Source: Phyllostachys edulis (taxonomy: Eukaryota; Streptophyta; Magnoliopsida; Poales; Poaceae). From it: a stretch of DNA of 64,000 nucleotides. The number at the start of each line of letters is the position of its first letter. Position 1 is the first letter of the stretch. Below the pieces are notes generated by a model that saw nothing but the letters and a program-made list of their open reading frames with translations, did not search any database and was not told the DNA's origin. The stretch is taken from positions 65,620,877 to 65,684,876 of the forward strand of contig CM070548.1 of the NCBI GenBank assembly GCA_036346405.1, read 5' to 3'. Positions 11,077 to 22,800 of the stretch are shown piece by piece. Made by a program: the position numbers and the translations under genes.

Positions 11077-14000
11077 CTAGATTAGAGCGCTCCAAACAGC
11101 AGAATCTCCTTCACCGCATCGAGCATGCACATCCTTGATCCTCTCGACAGACTTACATATGCCGCTGCAGGTCCAATCAAAAGACGCGACGCAAACATTG
11201 CCGGCTTGCCCTTTCCACTCGCAGTCTGCGGAGTTGTTATTCACAGTCAGGAGAGAACAGAAGAGGAGCGTATAAGAAGCGTCGCTTAAGGTGAGGAAGC
11301 AGACCTGGTGGAGTTCCACAGCACATGTTCCTTTCATCGATATGATTAGCCTCTAAACCAATAAACCACGACCCAAGTGATACATCTTCATTTGCATACT
11401 TGTGTAAGATGGGCCTGACAAAGATCATTGACATCATTAGGGGAAAATAAATTTTGTATTCATGGGGCTTTTTTACGACATGACCATCAGTGAAACATAC
11501 TGATTGATTGATATATAGGTCGCAAGATCTTTTGAAATGGCATATATCTGTCCAGTAGCATGACGGAAGTATTTGTTCCCTTCCTCCCCAAATTTCCAGT
11601 ACTCAGGTTCATGGTATTTCACATTCCTATATGAAAGGTGCAGGTTCAAGCAGGCACTTATTGGTACTTCAAGCTAGCATTTAAATTCAAATTTCAAGAG
11701 TGTAGTTAACATTACTTGTCAGCAAGAACTGGGCCTGACTTCATGCAGCCAATATAAGTTCTTGGTTTTGATTTATGCCGGGCAAGGGTAGTGGCAAGCA
11801 TTCCTGTTTTTTGCCATACACAGTACACCAATGAACAGAACAGAATTGAAAATTTTCAACAGAAAGCTATACTATCAAAGGAAAATTATATTCACCTAAG
11901 TTCACATGCACATCATCATCGACCTTCACGTAGAAGTCAGCATCCCAAATGCCAACAGCTGTAGAGAAGAAGATTTTTGTCTTTGCTGAGAGTTCATGAT
12001 ACCCTTCAACATGGTCCTGGATGAATAAATGGAAGACAAGAGGTAAAATGGTTAGTGCTGGTGCCAAAAAGTATGGTTCAATGTCACAACAGCATTCAAG
12101 GGTACATCCTTACCAGTCTAAGAAAGTCATGATGCTGTGCATCCTCTGCATCTATAGCTTTGTCCAATATACTATTGGATGTAGCACTGTGCAACCACCA
12201 AAGTAGTTCAAAATTTATAAGGAACCAGTATCAAATTTTGAAGCAGACAGGAATGAAAACATGGAACAACATGAAAACTAGCATCCGTGTGTTTAATAGA
12301 AAGGCAGTGAATTAAATCAGGCTGTATCATTGAATCAACCATTGCACAACAAATCCTCTTCAGACAAGAATTAGGATTTTTTTTTCAAAACTAGGGAAGA
12401 CAAAGGTGACTTGGGATGGATTAATAAAGCAATATGGCAATAAATCATCGGCAGAACTCAGCACTCAGCAAGGCCAGATCGCATAAGTGTCTGGAACACA
12501 CAGATTTGTATCTTTGAGACTTTTGACAGTAAAAAAAGTAGCAGAAGTTGGTTCATTCTAAGATAGAAGAGAAAAACACATCCAAATAATATAATTACAA
12601 GCTCTGGGCAGAGAAAATGCAATGCCACCAGTTATTAAACTGTAAATATGGACTTGGAGTAACAAGAAACATCTGTTTACCTATGCCCTATAGTGAAGCG
12701 GATAACTATTCCCTTTTGTTCTTCTAACTGCTGCAGCCTTTCACCTAAGAGCAGGAAGAGAGCTTTGGTAAAAAGAAAATTGTTGCCTGATAACATTTGA
12801 AATACAACAACAACGGAAGGGCTAACAAATAGCACAGCGATGGTTATTGTAAAGGTTTCGGTATGACATAACAAAACAATATATAAGGAATAACAGCATA
12901 TAGAATGTACACTTACTTAAATAAGCATTTTGCTACAAAAGAACGTCAGCAATTTAGAGCTTGTTTGGCCAAGCTTAAGCTTATTAGGTAAGTACTAACT
13001 CGTAAAAACTTTTTGGGCAAACATAGCTTATAAGCATCTACAAAAATTATAAACTCCATAAGCTACCACCACTAGCCACCAGCTTCAACTTCTCTATGGA
13101 AGTAAAGCATAAAAGTATAAGGCCAAAATAAGCTTGCCCATCCAACCTAGTTTAGTTATTTATGATTATCACTTTATCAGCGCCATGTGCTTCATCAGGT
13201 GCTTGTGACAAAAAAAATGTCCAAGAAATTTATTTGATCATGACACAGTAATAACAACCGTTGTGCCAGTAGGAATACAAAAGGACAAGATAAAGAGCCT
13301 CGACACTGATAACTGCAAACAAATGACTTGTAGTATCAAACAGTACCACAGAAAACTAATCAATTAATCAACATCCATATTTTATAAACACTCCCATGCT
13401 ATTATCTGTTCAAATTGAGAACAAAAGAATTACCAACCTTGAGGCATCCATGTTTCCCGGACTGAATCACGGCGCTTGCGGCTGCTGAATGCCGTGTTAA
13501 CTCCAATAACTACAAAGGCCTTTTTCCTTGGCTGGCTAGTTTCTGAAGTTACTGGTGAGCCACCAGAGCGGAGCAGTTCCAATGTGCTCCGCTTCGCTGC
13601 GAGCTCCATCTGCAGCGTTGAGATCGACTTATCCAACGATCTAACACCACAAACAAATCCCATGAAAAAAACTTTCAGATACAAATAATTCAAGCACAGT
13701 TGTATTCTTAAATTGAACTCCGCATGGGATCAAATGAGCTCACTGTATGGCTTCGTGGGTCCTGGTTACCTCTCCCATTATATCCTTGTCTGCCCCATGC
13801 TTCTGCAATGCAATTGAAGATTTAAATGTTTCAACCAAAAAAAGTATACAAATTGATGGTGAAATCATGCAAATTTATTGAATTTGGAACCCACCCTCTT
13901 TGTGTTGCAATCCTCTGATACGACTTGCAATTCCTGATCCTGCCTCCGGCGTTGAGACATGATGTGGTTACTGGTATCCGGTGTTGTCCAGAAGCTATAA

Positions 14001-15200
14001 AACCACCAAAAATGATTCGTCAGGGAAATGGCAAAGAGCAACCAAAAGCAAGTAACTTCACCTTCAAAATGCATAGTTTGAAAGACCTTTTGGAATCAAG
14101 AACCAAAATGATCCCTGCACTTTGTTTTCTGATTTATTTCACCCCTCAACTTTTCAAAACAGCAACAGAACCAATAAACTTTGGTCTTAAATCCAAATAA
14201 GTCCTTGGATCAAGTTTCTGTCTCTGTCCAACACAACTTCTATTCGAAATAAAGTATAACTTGAACTTAGTTTCGAAGATTTATTTTCTTCCCCCTTTGT
14301 AAGGTTGAGGAGCTACATTAAATCCAACCACAGTGCTCAGGGACAAAAAGGTGTATTTATTCCAAATCCAAGCTTTAATAAATGAAAATAAATCCACACT
14401 TCATTAGCAAGTAGTAACCCACCCAAAATGCCATCACTTCACTGTGAGAAGCACTCGTATTTATCGATCCAAATCAACATTCACCTCGAAATGCAAGTTT
14501 TTGATAGATCCCAAACGGCATTTGGTGAAAACTCAGCAAACATGGCGAAAATCCAGTGTTTCTTCGATACACAGATTCTGCTGTGCTGCAAGCAGAAATT
14601 TCTTCGCAGAAAGAGAAATACAGTAACAAGCTAGGCATCCATCACCTAACCACGCACGCACGAGCAGATAGAGGAGAAACCAAAGAAACACCTACACCAG
14701 TCCCCATCAAAACGCGATCTCCCATTGTAAAAAAAACAAGTGCGATCTTTCCACCAACCCAGATCGCCATGAGCTCAGAAAAGGAAAGACCAAAGAAAAA
14801 AAAGATTAAAATCCAGTCTCCCTCCAAACAAATTTCAGGGCGCCAAGATTCTCAAACAACTCAGCACGTCATTGGCTAGGATAAAGAAAAGAACTTTTTA
14901 AACTGCAAATCTCAAGCAGGTCAAAAAACATGGAAAAATCTACCGTTCACCTCAAAGACCCATCTTTTCACCCTCACCCCACACGAGCCGCCATTAGCGC
15001 AAGAAACACCCCAAGAAAACCCGAAGCAGGAAGAAGCACACGTCGAGATCCAAGGCCTCATGCGGAGAGAGAGAGAGAGAGACGGGGGAGACCCACCGAT
15101 CCGTGAAGAGCATGCCGAGCCCGAAGCAGAATGCGCAGAGCAGCAGCACCATCCATCTCGCGGAGGACCTCCTCTCCAGCGCCCCGCCCTTCCCCTTCAT
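11077..15200 (-). CDS. Beta-1,3-galactosyltransferase (GT31, DUF4094 type), eleven exons, 398 aa
   Basis: Exons from 5' to 3' on the minus strand: 15200-15097, 13994-13895, 13802-13744, 13640-13438, 12744-12681, 12186-12114, 12016-11896, 11803-11716, 11626-11501, 11414-11305 and 11225-11077; all phases agree. It is a type II Golgi glycosyltransferase: a short basic N-terminus, a membrane anchor at about residues 17-33 (MVLLLCAFCFGLGMLF), a DUF4094 stem with DKSISTLQMELAAKR, then the GT31 domain with FSSRKRRDSVRETW, the metal/UDP-Gal DDD motif (234-236, in VKVDDDVHVNL), GCMKSGPV, YANEDVSLGSW and a C-terminal CCGTPPDCEWKGQAGN. The family adds beta-1,3-galactose to glycoproteins such as arabinogalactan proteins; the exact acceptor cannot be told. 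Length and motifs are complete, so it should be active. The start is the first in-frame ATG before the anchor. Confidence 0.92.
12959..13150. repeat. Probable MITE remnant in intron 4 of the galactosyltransferase
   Basis: The left end reads GCTTGTTTGGCCAAGCTTAA and the right end ATAAGCTTGCCCATCCAACC, which are imperfect inverted repeats. Internal AGCTTATAAGC-type motifs are frequent. The ends resemble hAT-type MITEs of grasses. It lies between exons 4 and 5 (intron 12745-13437). Confidence 0.4.
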
Positions 15201-17020
15201 CGGCTCCTTCTTGCGCCTCGGCTCCGGCTGAATCTTGGCCTCGGAACGAGTGAGCAAACCTGAGCCCAAAGTAGAGCCCTCTCAACTCCGGACGGATTCA
15301 GCAAAGAAAAGATTCGAGCTCTGCGTGGAACCAGGCCAAATTCGAGCGGAGATTTGTGGGGAGGGAGGAGACAGGCGTCAAAGAAGGCGGCGGTCACCGG
15401 GACGGTGAGCCGACCGGTCTAGTGGGGAGGAGGAAGCTAGCTGGTTGAGTTTGTCTGAGACTCTGAAATGGAGCGCGTGAAGGCCTCTTTGTTGGTTTTC
15501 TCTTCCAACATTTTTTTTTTAAAAAATGTTTTTCTTTTCTTTTTATTTGATTCTCTCCCTTTTTTTTCCCCTCTTTTCTTTTCAAGATAGACGCGCTGTT
15601 TCTCTTTTGCTGGGCAGCTATTAGAAGCTGAGCCTTTTTTTTATCTTAGATTCACTACGGATAAAAAAAATTATTTTACCCTAACACATTGAGTCGACGT
15701 CATTAGGATCATCCTGTTTCACACTCTCACTCTACCTCCGTGCTCCTTTGAGCTACAATCAGGTTGTCGTTGCGGTTCCGTCGTCGACATGCTCAGCCTA
15801 CACAGTGCCATCTGCTATTCGATTTTGTTGCAACCCATATTGGTATTTGTATTGAAGTTAATTTATTTGTTGAGAGTTAGTTTTTCTGTTGTTTTGTTAG
15901 AGATTTTTAGGGATATGGAATTTGTTTGTTGGGGGTAGGAATTTGTTTCTTTGTTTTGGGGAGGTTGTTTTTTTTTTGTTCGAAATTGTTTTAGGAAGGT
16001 GAAAAGGGAGATAGAAGAGAATGATGTATCATCATCACCACTCAACAATAGTTTCTTTTTAAGTAGTAAAGATTGGTTTATTGGATTTCGACGTGTCTCC
16101 TGCCGTGTAAGGTGACTTGGGAGTGACTTGGTGATATCGATGTACATTCTGTTTTTTATCATGAAATTTTACAGTGCCACAGACCAAGCGTAGTAAATTT
16201 TGGAGAAATTTTAGAAATTTATCCATGGGTATACGGAAAAGCCAATTTGCAAAGGAGGAATTGTGGGAATTTGAAGGCTGACTCAAGGCTACAAAGTGGT
16301 TTATTCGGTTGAGTTGGCACAAACGTGGTTCCATGTTCGGGTGCCTCTTGATGGTTGGGTACAATCGATTTGGCTGCTTTTAGTGATGTAGGAGTGAATC
16401 ATTAGCCTGACAAGGGGCTGATGCTTAGTTGGATCACTTGGGCCATTGTGTTGAGTTAGGTCACATATATCATTCATGGATGTATTAGGTGAACTAACTT
16501 TGGGTCTCCACTTCTTGTAAACCACATGAAGAAGAAACCTCCCATGGAAAAAAAAAGAAAAAGAAATCATTTGGCACAAAAAAAAAAGAGCCAAGCGCAA
16601 CAGACACAAGTAACCCAATAATTAACCAAGAGAAGATGACAAAGAGATTGTAAAAACAAGACAAGTAAAATTTGATCTACCGGCTATCAGCAGAAGAAAA
16701 AAATGACAAACTTTAACCTTCATGAGAAAACAGGTCGGCGAAAGACGAGAAGGGAGTCGAGACGGTTGAGAATTTCCTTGCCAATCAAATGGAGATTCGT
16801 CTAGAAGCATGCATATCAGCAGGTATAAACTATGCGTAATAGAAGGGTGTACTTTAATCGTTTGATTAGGCAGCATGAGTGTCAGTTGTTAGGCAGGAAG
16901 CACCACGGTCCAACCTCCAGCGAGCTATGTGTGTGCGCCAACGCCGACGTGCCATCCTGTGTCTGACACCTCATGGAACGCCAATGGTTGGTTGGGACTT
17001 GGGACTCTTATGTTGTATGA
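15201..17020. other. 5' leader, promoter and upstream spacer of the galactosyltransferase
   Basis: The GC-rich part up to about 15440 is likely the 5' leader of the minus-strand gene (start codon at 15200). Beyond it are homopolymer-rich T/A tracts (15510-15570, 15630-15670) and AT-rich unique sequence. No gene or clear repeat is seen to 17020. Confidence 0.4.
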
Positions 17021-17296
17021 GGGCATCTTCAATAGTTTTTAATAGTTAGAGATAATTCTATCTTTAGCATATGCTACATCATCTTTAGAGACAACATCTT
17101 TAATAGATGGTCAACATTTATATTTTATAATTTTTCTTTGAAACAGACCTATATGTAAGTAAAGTAGATTAATATATCATATCTTGTTTAGCGACCTATC
17201 TCTCTCTCGATCTCTTCTCTCTCTCTCTTCTCTCCTAAAATTTTGTTAACATAGCATAGCTAAAAGACAACAATAAATATATTATTGGAGATGCCC
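17021..17296. mobile_element. MITE with GGGCATCT termini
   Basis: The left end GGGCATCTTCAATAG and right end TTATTGGAGATGCCC are inverted copies around a TA-rich core that contains a CT-repeat tract (17210-17235). Size about 276 bp. The 3-bp flanks do not match, so the target duplication is unclear. Confidence 0.6.
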
Positions 17297-17751
17297 TAAC
17301 ATAGGCCAACAGATAGAATAGCTACTCCATAACAAAACCATCTCCACTTAGACAGGTGGTACGAAAACCAGTGGCTATGCTAGACCAACTAGGGTGGAAA
17401 AGGGCCACGGCCGTATTTGAGAAAATACAAATACAGTAGACAAAATCAGCATTCGAATAAAAGGTGACATGGATAATCCATTTTAACCGATACTTAGAAT
17501 GCAAAAGTGGTAGTCAAAATCAGCATTTGAATAAAAAGGGCACTGTTAAACTTTTTACCAACTCTCGTAAGGATATGTTTATTTGTGGATTCTTCGGCAC
17601 TTAATCTCATGATCTTTCGATTGTTGAGCCTTAGGATTGAATTACAAGCTTTCTATGAGAGGGAGATAATTGCGATGTATACAGACAGAATTATCTCCAT
17701 TTACGTGAACATCCAAATGTGACCGATATAGTCTATGTTTGATGTAAATTA

Positions 17752-17862
17752 CGATCCAGCTTAGTATTAGCAAAATATAGAATTGGATCCAGCTTAGTAT
17801 TAGTAAAATATAGAATTGGATCCAGCTTAGTATTAGCAAAATATAGAATTGGATCCAACTTA
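17752..17862. repeat. 33-bp tandem repeat, three copies plus a partial
   Basis: The unit GGATCCAGCTTAGTATTAGC plus AAAATATAGAATT starts at 17752, 17785 and 17818, with a partial fourth at 17851. Copies differ at one or two bases. Because 33 is a multiple of 3, the minus strand shows a repeated LSWIQFYILLI frame; this is a by-product, not a gene. Confidence 0.85.
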
Positions 17863-18236
17863 ATGGCGGAAGCAAAATTATCCCTTCGTTAATTGAGCTT
17901 CACTGCTAAACCAAGCCATTTGAACACACAGGTGGTGTGTCGCTGACACAGATTAGTGGACGTCGACACACGGACTTAGTGTATACAAGGAGACGTCGGT
18001 GGACAAATTTTCTTGCAGTGGTAGGCTGCCTGGTAGCTCATTTTGTAAGCAATTATTTCACAAAGCCAAGAGCTAGCTTGAGCCGGGCCCTATGACTAGA
18101 CTTTGCCACCAAAGCCATCGTATCAATGTCATATGCCTCCCATTTCCTTTCAAGATTCTACATGGACCACACCGTGTGCTCATACAACTTATGATATGAT
18201 GATATGGGGAGGATCTGCAAGTTTAAGATTGACCAA

Positions 18237-18327
18237 GTTAGGTAGAAACGTTCGATCTAACAAAAGATAAAATGTTAGGTAGAAACATTCGATCCAAAGA
18301 GATAAAATGTTCGGTAGAAACGTTTGG
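18237..18327. repeat. Short imperfect tandem repeat (35-37 bp)
   Basis: GTTAGGTAGAAACGTTCGAT-like units start at 18237, 18274 and 18309. The rest of 17863-19436 shows no gene or recognised element, apart from a 20-bp duplication (AACAAGCTTTATATCCGA) further on at about 19793 and 19819 in the TMEM50 3' region. Confidence 0.6.
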
Positions 18328-19879
18328 TAACCAGCAACTTACAAAACTAAACTACACTTAATCTGGGAAGTAAATGAGCCATGGCATGTGACATCGGAGG
18401 TCGTCGTCAGGTTGTTGAAGTTGCATACTAGAGTGTCTCTCACTTCTAACATCGCTTGGTAGAGTGATGCACTGATACCCAAAGTTGCTAATATACTTAC
18501 ACGTACGTGTCAATGTATTTACAGGTCGAGTAACTTCTAAGTGCCAGAAATGCATGGACTACAGAGATTACACAGGTAGTTCCATCACTTCATTCTTCAT
18601 TGAAGTGTACGTTTCCTTCTCTTTTATTCGCATTTTCTCTATTTCTTAGTCTTCAAGTAAAGGAAGAATGGACAGCACAGAGTAGCTGTAAAATTCAACC
18701 CAAGAGGAGAAATATACCACTAAAATACTTTGTCTCGATGATTTAATTCATCAAAAGAGCTGGAAATTTTGTGGAGGGAAAAAAAGGCAGACGCTATTCC
18801 TCTCTTTCTTGCCTATGTATTTAAGTAAGTACTAGTCAATAGTCAATTACTGTGTGAAAATGACTGATAACTGATAATCACAGGAGTGGCATGAGACCCT
18901 AACTCTGCTTGAGAAACTGACGTGCAGCAGATAGCCTAGAAACTTTGCAATTTAGATAGGAATTGGGTCAAGTGAAGCCTTAGAAAGGAACCTGCCGTGG
19001 CGACGGCTCGGCAACACCAGCTGCTGGAATTGCTTGCTCCGTCCAGAAGACGACTTGCTAATTAGAGCACTCATGTCATGTTCATGGACTGCAAAACAGA
19101 AAGACAACGTAGATCTACGAACGTACTTGGCGACTTAAACGGGATTATCCTTTGATCCCCCGGACGTGCAAAGGCGTGAGGCAACGAAAATTCTCCCTAC
19201 TTGGCAAACTTGTCTCTATTGTTAGTGGCCTACTAGTCATAACTTCAGACAAAGTGTTCTCGTACACCCGTACAACAACTGGAATGCACTCGTGTAAAGG
19301 AAATTATCACTTCCTGGAAGAGTTTTGCTGCCATTTAGATAGGAATTGCATTTTATTCCTGTGTACAACAGCCGGGATATTTTTGTCCCCCAAGACTCGA
19401 GCATCATCCTGACTAGACAGGCAGTTAGGTTGGACATAAACAGATGTGATTTAATAACTTACATGTCACACCTCCCAATCTTCTAAGGGAATACAGGTCC
19501 CAATAATTAGCACTAACAACTTTACAGAACTGATGTTTTTCATTAACTCGAATTTATTAAGGGATAACATCTGAAACGGTTAAGAGTAACCAGAGTATAC
19601 AACAGTTTAGCATGGGAAGTTGGCTAGCAGCAGAAGGTATACATACATACTACATCTATCATCCGTCGAAGATTGTTTACTCAAAAACAACTTGAAACTG
19701 ATTTAAGCAGTTTGGTATGATATTATATTTACAGATATACCAAACTCTTGGGAAAAACAATTGACCATGACACAATTTTTGCATATTCCGCCAACAAGCT
19801 TTATATCCGATTCTACCCAACAAGCTTTATATCCGAATCACCTTTACAACCCTCATCTTTCTTGGGCATACTTGTTGAG

Positions 19880-22800
19880 TCAATCTTCAGAATGACAAGT
19901 CCAGTAGATCAACCCACTGCAAGGTATATCGCCAACATCGTAAGAAACAGAAAAGGGTGCGAGGGACAGACTAATAACAAAACCACATAAGGAAAGAGTA
20001 AACACCTTATTAGCACAAAAACTGACTGTAGGACACCAGCAATGCCAGTCCATGCAGATGGGCCTGTATCTGTAAGAGCATCTTGGACCAAAAAACCAAC
20101 CGCACCAGCCAAGGAAACAAAAGACACCACATATGAAACAAAAAGCCAGAGTTTCAACCTGCAATTCAATGCATTTCATTGTCATACAGTGGGTTATGAT
20201 TATGAATGACAGTCAAAACAATCGAGATTTATAAAAGGACTACAAGGGAGTAATAAACATACAGCAAATCAGAAACCTTTCGAGGGAACATCCTGACTTG
20301 CCATAGCGGTTTATGAATGACAGGCTCAACTTGCCATAGAAGTTTATGAATGACAAACTATCTTTTAAAACCAGAGCAGGTAGAAAAATAAGTTGAAGCT
20401 TTTATAATTTGTGCATGGTAATAATACTGATTTTGATTTTTTTTAAATAATACTAATTTAATAACAAATTACAAAATTAAATAGTCGATTTTTTATATGC
20501 AAAACTAGGCTACTGTTGCCAGTTCAATTGGCGACATGCCTTCATCTGGCGACAATGACCTGATTTTTTTATGTGCAGAATTTAGCCTAAACATTTAGAC
20601 ATTTAGTACTATTTTATTTAAATTTCTACTGTTATTTTTGACTGCTTATTTCCAACCGCTCCACTTCAACGTTCAAACCGCCACACAGCACCAGCCAACT
20701 AAACTAGCACCACCAACGACGCCACCGACAAAGACAATAGTCGTGATTTCAGAAACAAGATGAGTTACATATTACAATTAGATGCACGGCATGATAAGAA
20801 ACAGAATCAGCCAGTAATAAGAAACAATATTAGCACAACATATTTTTAAGGAAAACGTTCTTAGACTAGCATCTTAGCATATGCTTGGCTGGTTAACAGC
20901 CTATAAATTTGTATCCCCAACCCCTCAGGTTGGAAGAGCGTTGTGTGAGAAATAAACAAAGAAAATTGCCCCATCTCCAAGTGTCATCCTCTCGATGAGA
21001 GTAAGGATCTTACTATCACCAAGTGCAAGAATCCAATGACTAACAAGTGGTATCGAGCCGTACTATCCGCAACACCCGAGCATCTCTGCTCAATCCCTTC
21101 TCGACCTCGCTTCAAATTGGCAGCCCAATTTCCGACCAAGAGCGGCTCTCTCCACGCAGCCAGTTCCCGTGCACGCCATGTCCGCGAGATACTCAGCCTT
21201 CGGTCGCCTCGAGCACCTGGCCAATGCAAGAAGTCGAATTATTGGCGAGGAACGCGAGCGAAGCGGCGACAGACGAGCGGCCAGCGAAGGGCGTCAAAAG
21301 TGGCGGCGACGAGCGGAGTGGAAGCGGCGGCGGCGGTCTGCATGCGCGTCATGCGGCAGCAGAGGTCGAGTTCTCTGGCGGCGGCAGCGGCTCCATCTCT
21401 GGCGATATCAGCCGACGCGGACCTTGAGCGGGAGAGAGAGGCAAGCGTAGCGGCGGCGCGATGAACAACAAGACGCCACGCAGCCTTGCGGCGGCCAGCG
21501 GCAGCAGCGAACGCACGGTGGCGCCTCTGGAGAGACAGCGCCGCGGCGGCGGCGTCTGGTCAGCGGAGCGCGCGGCCTTCACGGCGACGCGGCTCTCTCC
21601 CGGTTCGATATCGTGGTCACCACGAGTACCAGTGTCGTCGAGGACATCGGCCCGGCGGCGGTGGCCTACCCTCACCAAGACCAACTACGTCGAGTGGGGA
21701 CGCGGTGATGAGGTAAAAGCTCCAGTCGCGGCATATGTGGGATGCGGTCCGATGCGAGACGTCGACCACGACCGGATCGACGGTATTGGATGCTCTCATC
21801 GCCGCGATCCCCGCCCGAGATGCGATTCTCGCTTACCAACAAGCGGTCGCCAAAGAGGCTTAGGGCGCCATCGCCGCGGCCGCGCGCGGCGGACGCAGCG
21901 CGCGCAAGTCTACATTGCGAGCACTACGCAGGAGTGGGAGAATCGGCCTTCAAGCCGGTGAGGGCGTTGATGACTTTGCTCTCGTCTCAACACCTGTTGC
22001 GAAGTTGGTGCGATTCGGCGGCGACACCTCGGCGAGAGAGCTATGGAGAAGCTCTTCCATGCGTCCCGAGAAGTACAAGCGGATGGCTCGCTCGTCGAGT
22101 CTCTGCTGACCTCTACGATGACGATCGAGGCGTTGGGTCGCCTCAAGGTCGTTGGCGGCGATGAGCCACGGCGTCTCTCGGACCCGTCACCATTGGCGGG
22201 AAGCTCCTCCTCGCTCGGGAAGCGGTGGTGCCGGCCAAGGTGACAGGAAGAAGAAGAGCCTTCTTCCACGACAATGGCATAAAGCGTGTAGCGCGCAAGC
22301 AGCGTAAAGATGCCTGAGCGGTAGCGAGGACGTCTTGGGGTGATGGCCGTGGAGGCCCCAGCATGGGCGCTGGCGGCAAGCAAAAGCCGACATGAGGCGA
22401 CTCTTGCCACAACCGCGCAAGCTCGGTCATTGGGCCAAGGATTGTCGGCGACCACGACGCAGCCAGCCCAGCGTCAAGCGCGGAGGAGGAGGAGCGGTGG
22501 CTCTGTTCATTGCTCATCTGAGCATCGAACTACCTCACGTGACCGCCGCAGCGGCTTCTCTCCTCCCTTGATGAGCCAAAAGCACCGCATACCTCCGGCG
22601 GCGCTTAAAACAACGACAAGACCGACGGGTGGTGCCTTGACACGGCGCCACCCACCACATGACCGGCGGGAGTTCTTCTCCGAGCTCGACTTCGAGCGTT
22701 CGAGGCAATCAAGTTCGGCGACGCCTCCCGAAGTGGAGATCAAGGGCGTCGGCTCTGTCGTCTTCGTCGCCAAGATCGGGCGAAACACCGGCCGCTTCAC

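Noticed and set aside
17642..17875. Minus-strand frame with a repeated hydrophobic LSWIQFYILLI unit
   Set aside because: Produced by the 33-bp tandem repeat; no other coding sign.
19152..19412. 86-codon + strand frame near the TMEM50 3' end
   Set aside because: No family resemblance, no start or splice support, within sequence expected to be 3'-UTR or spacer.
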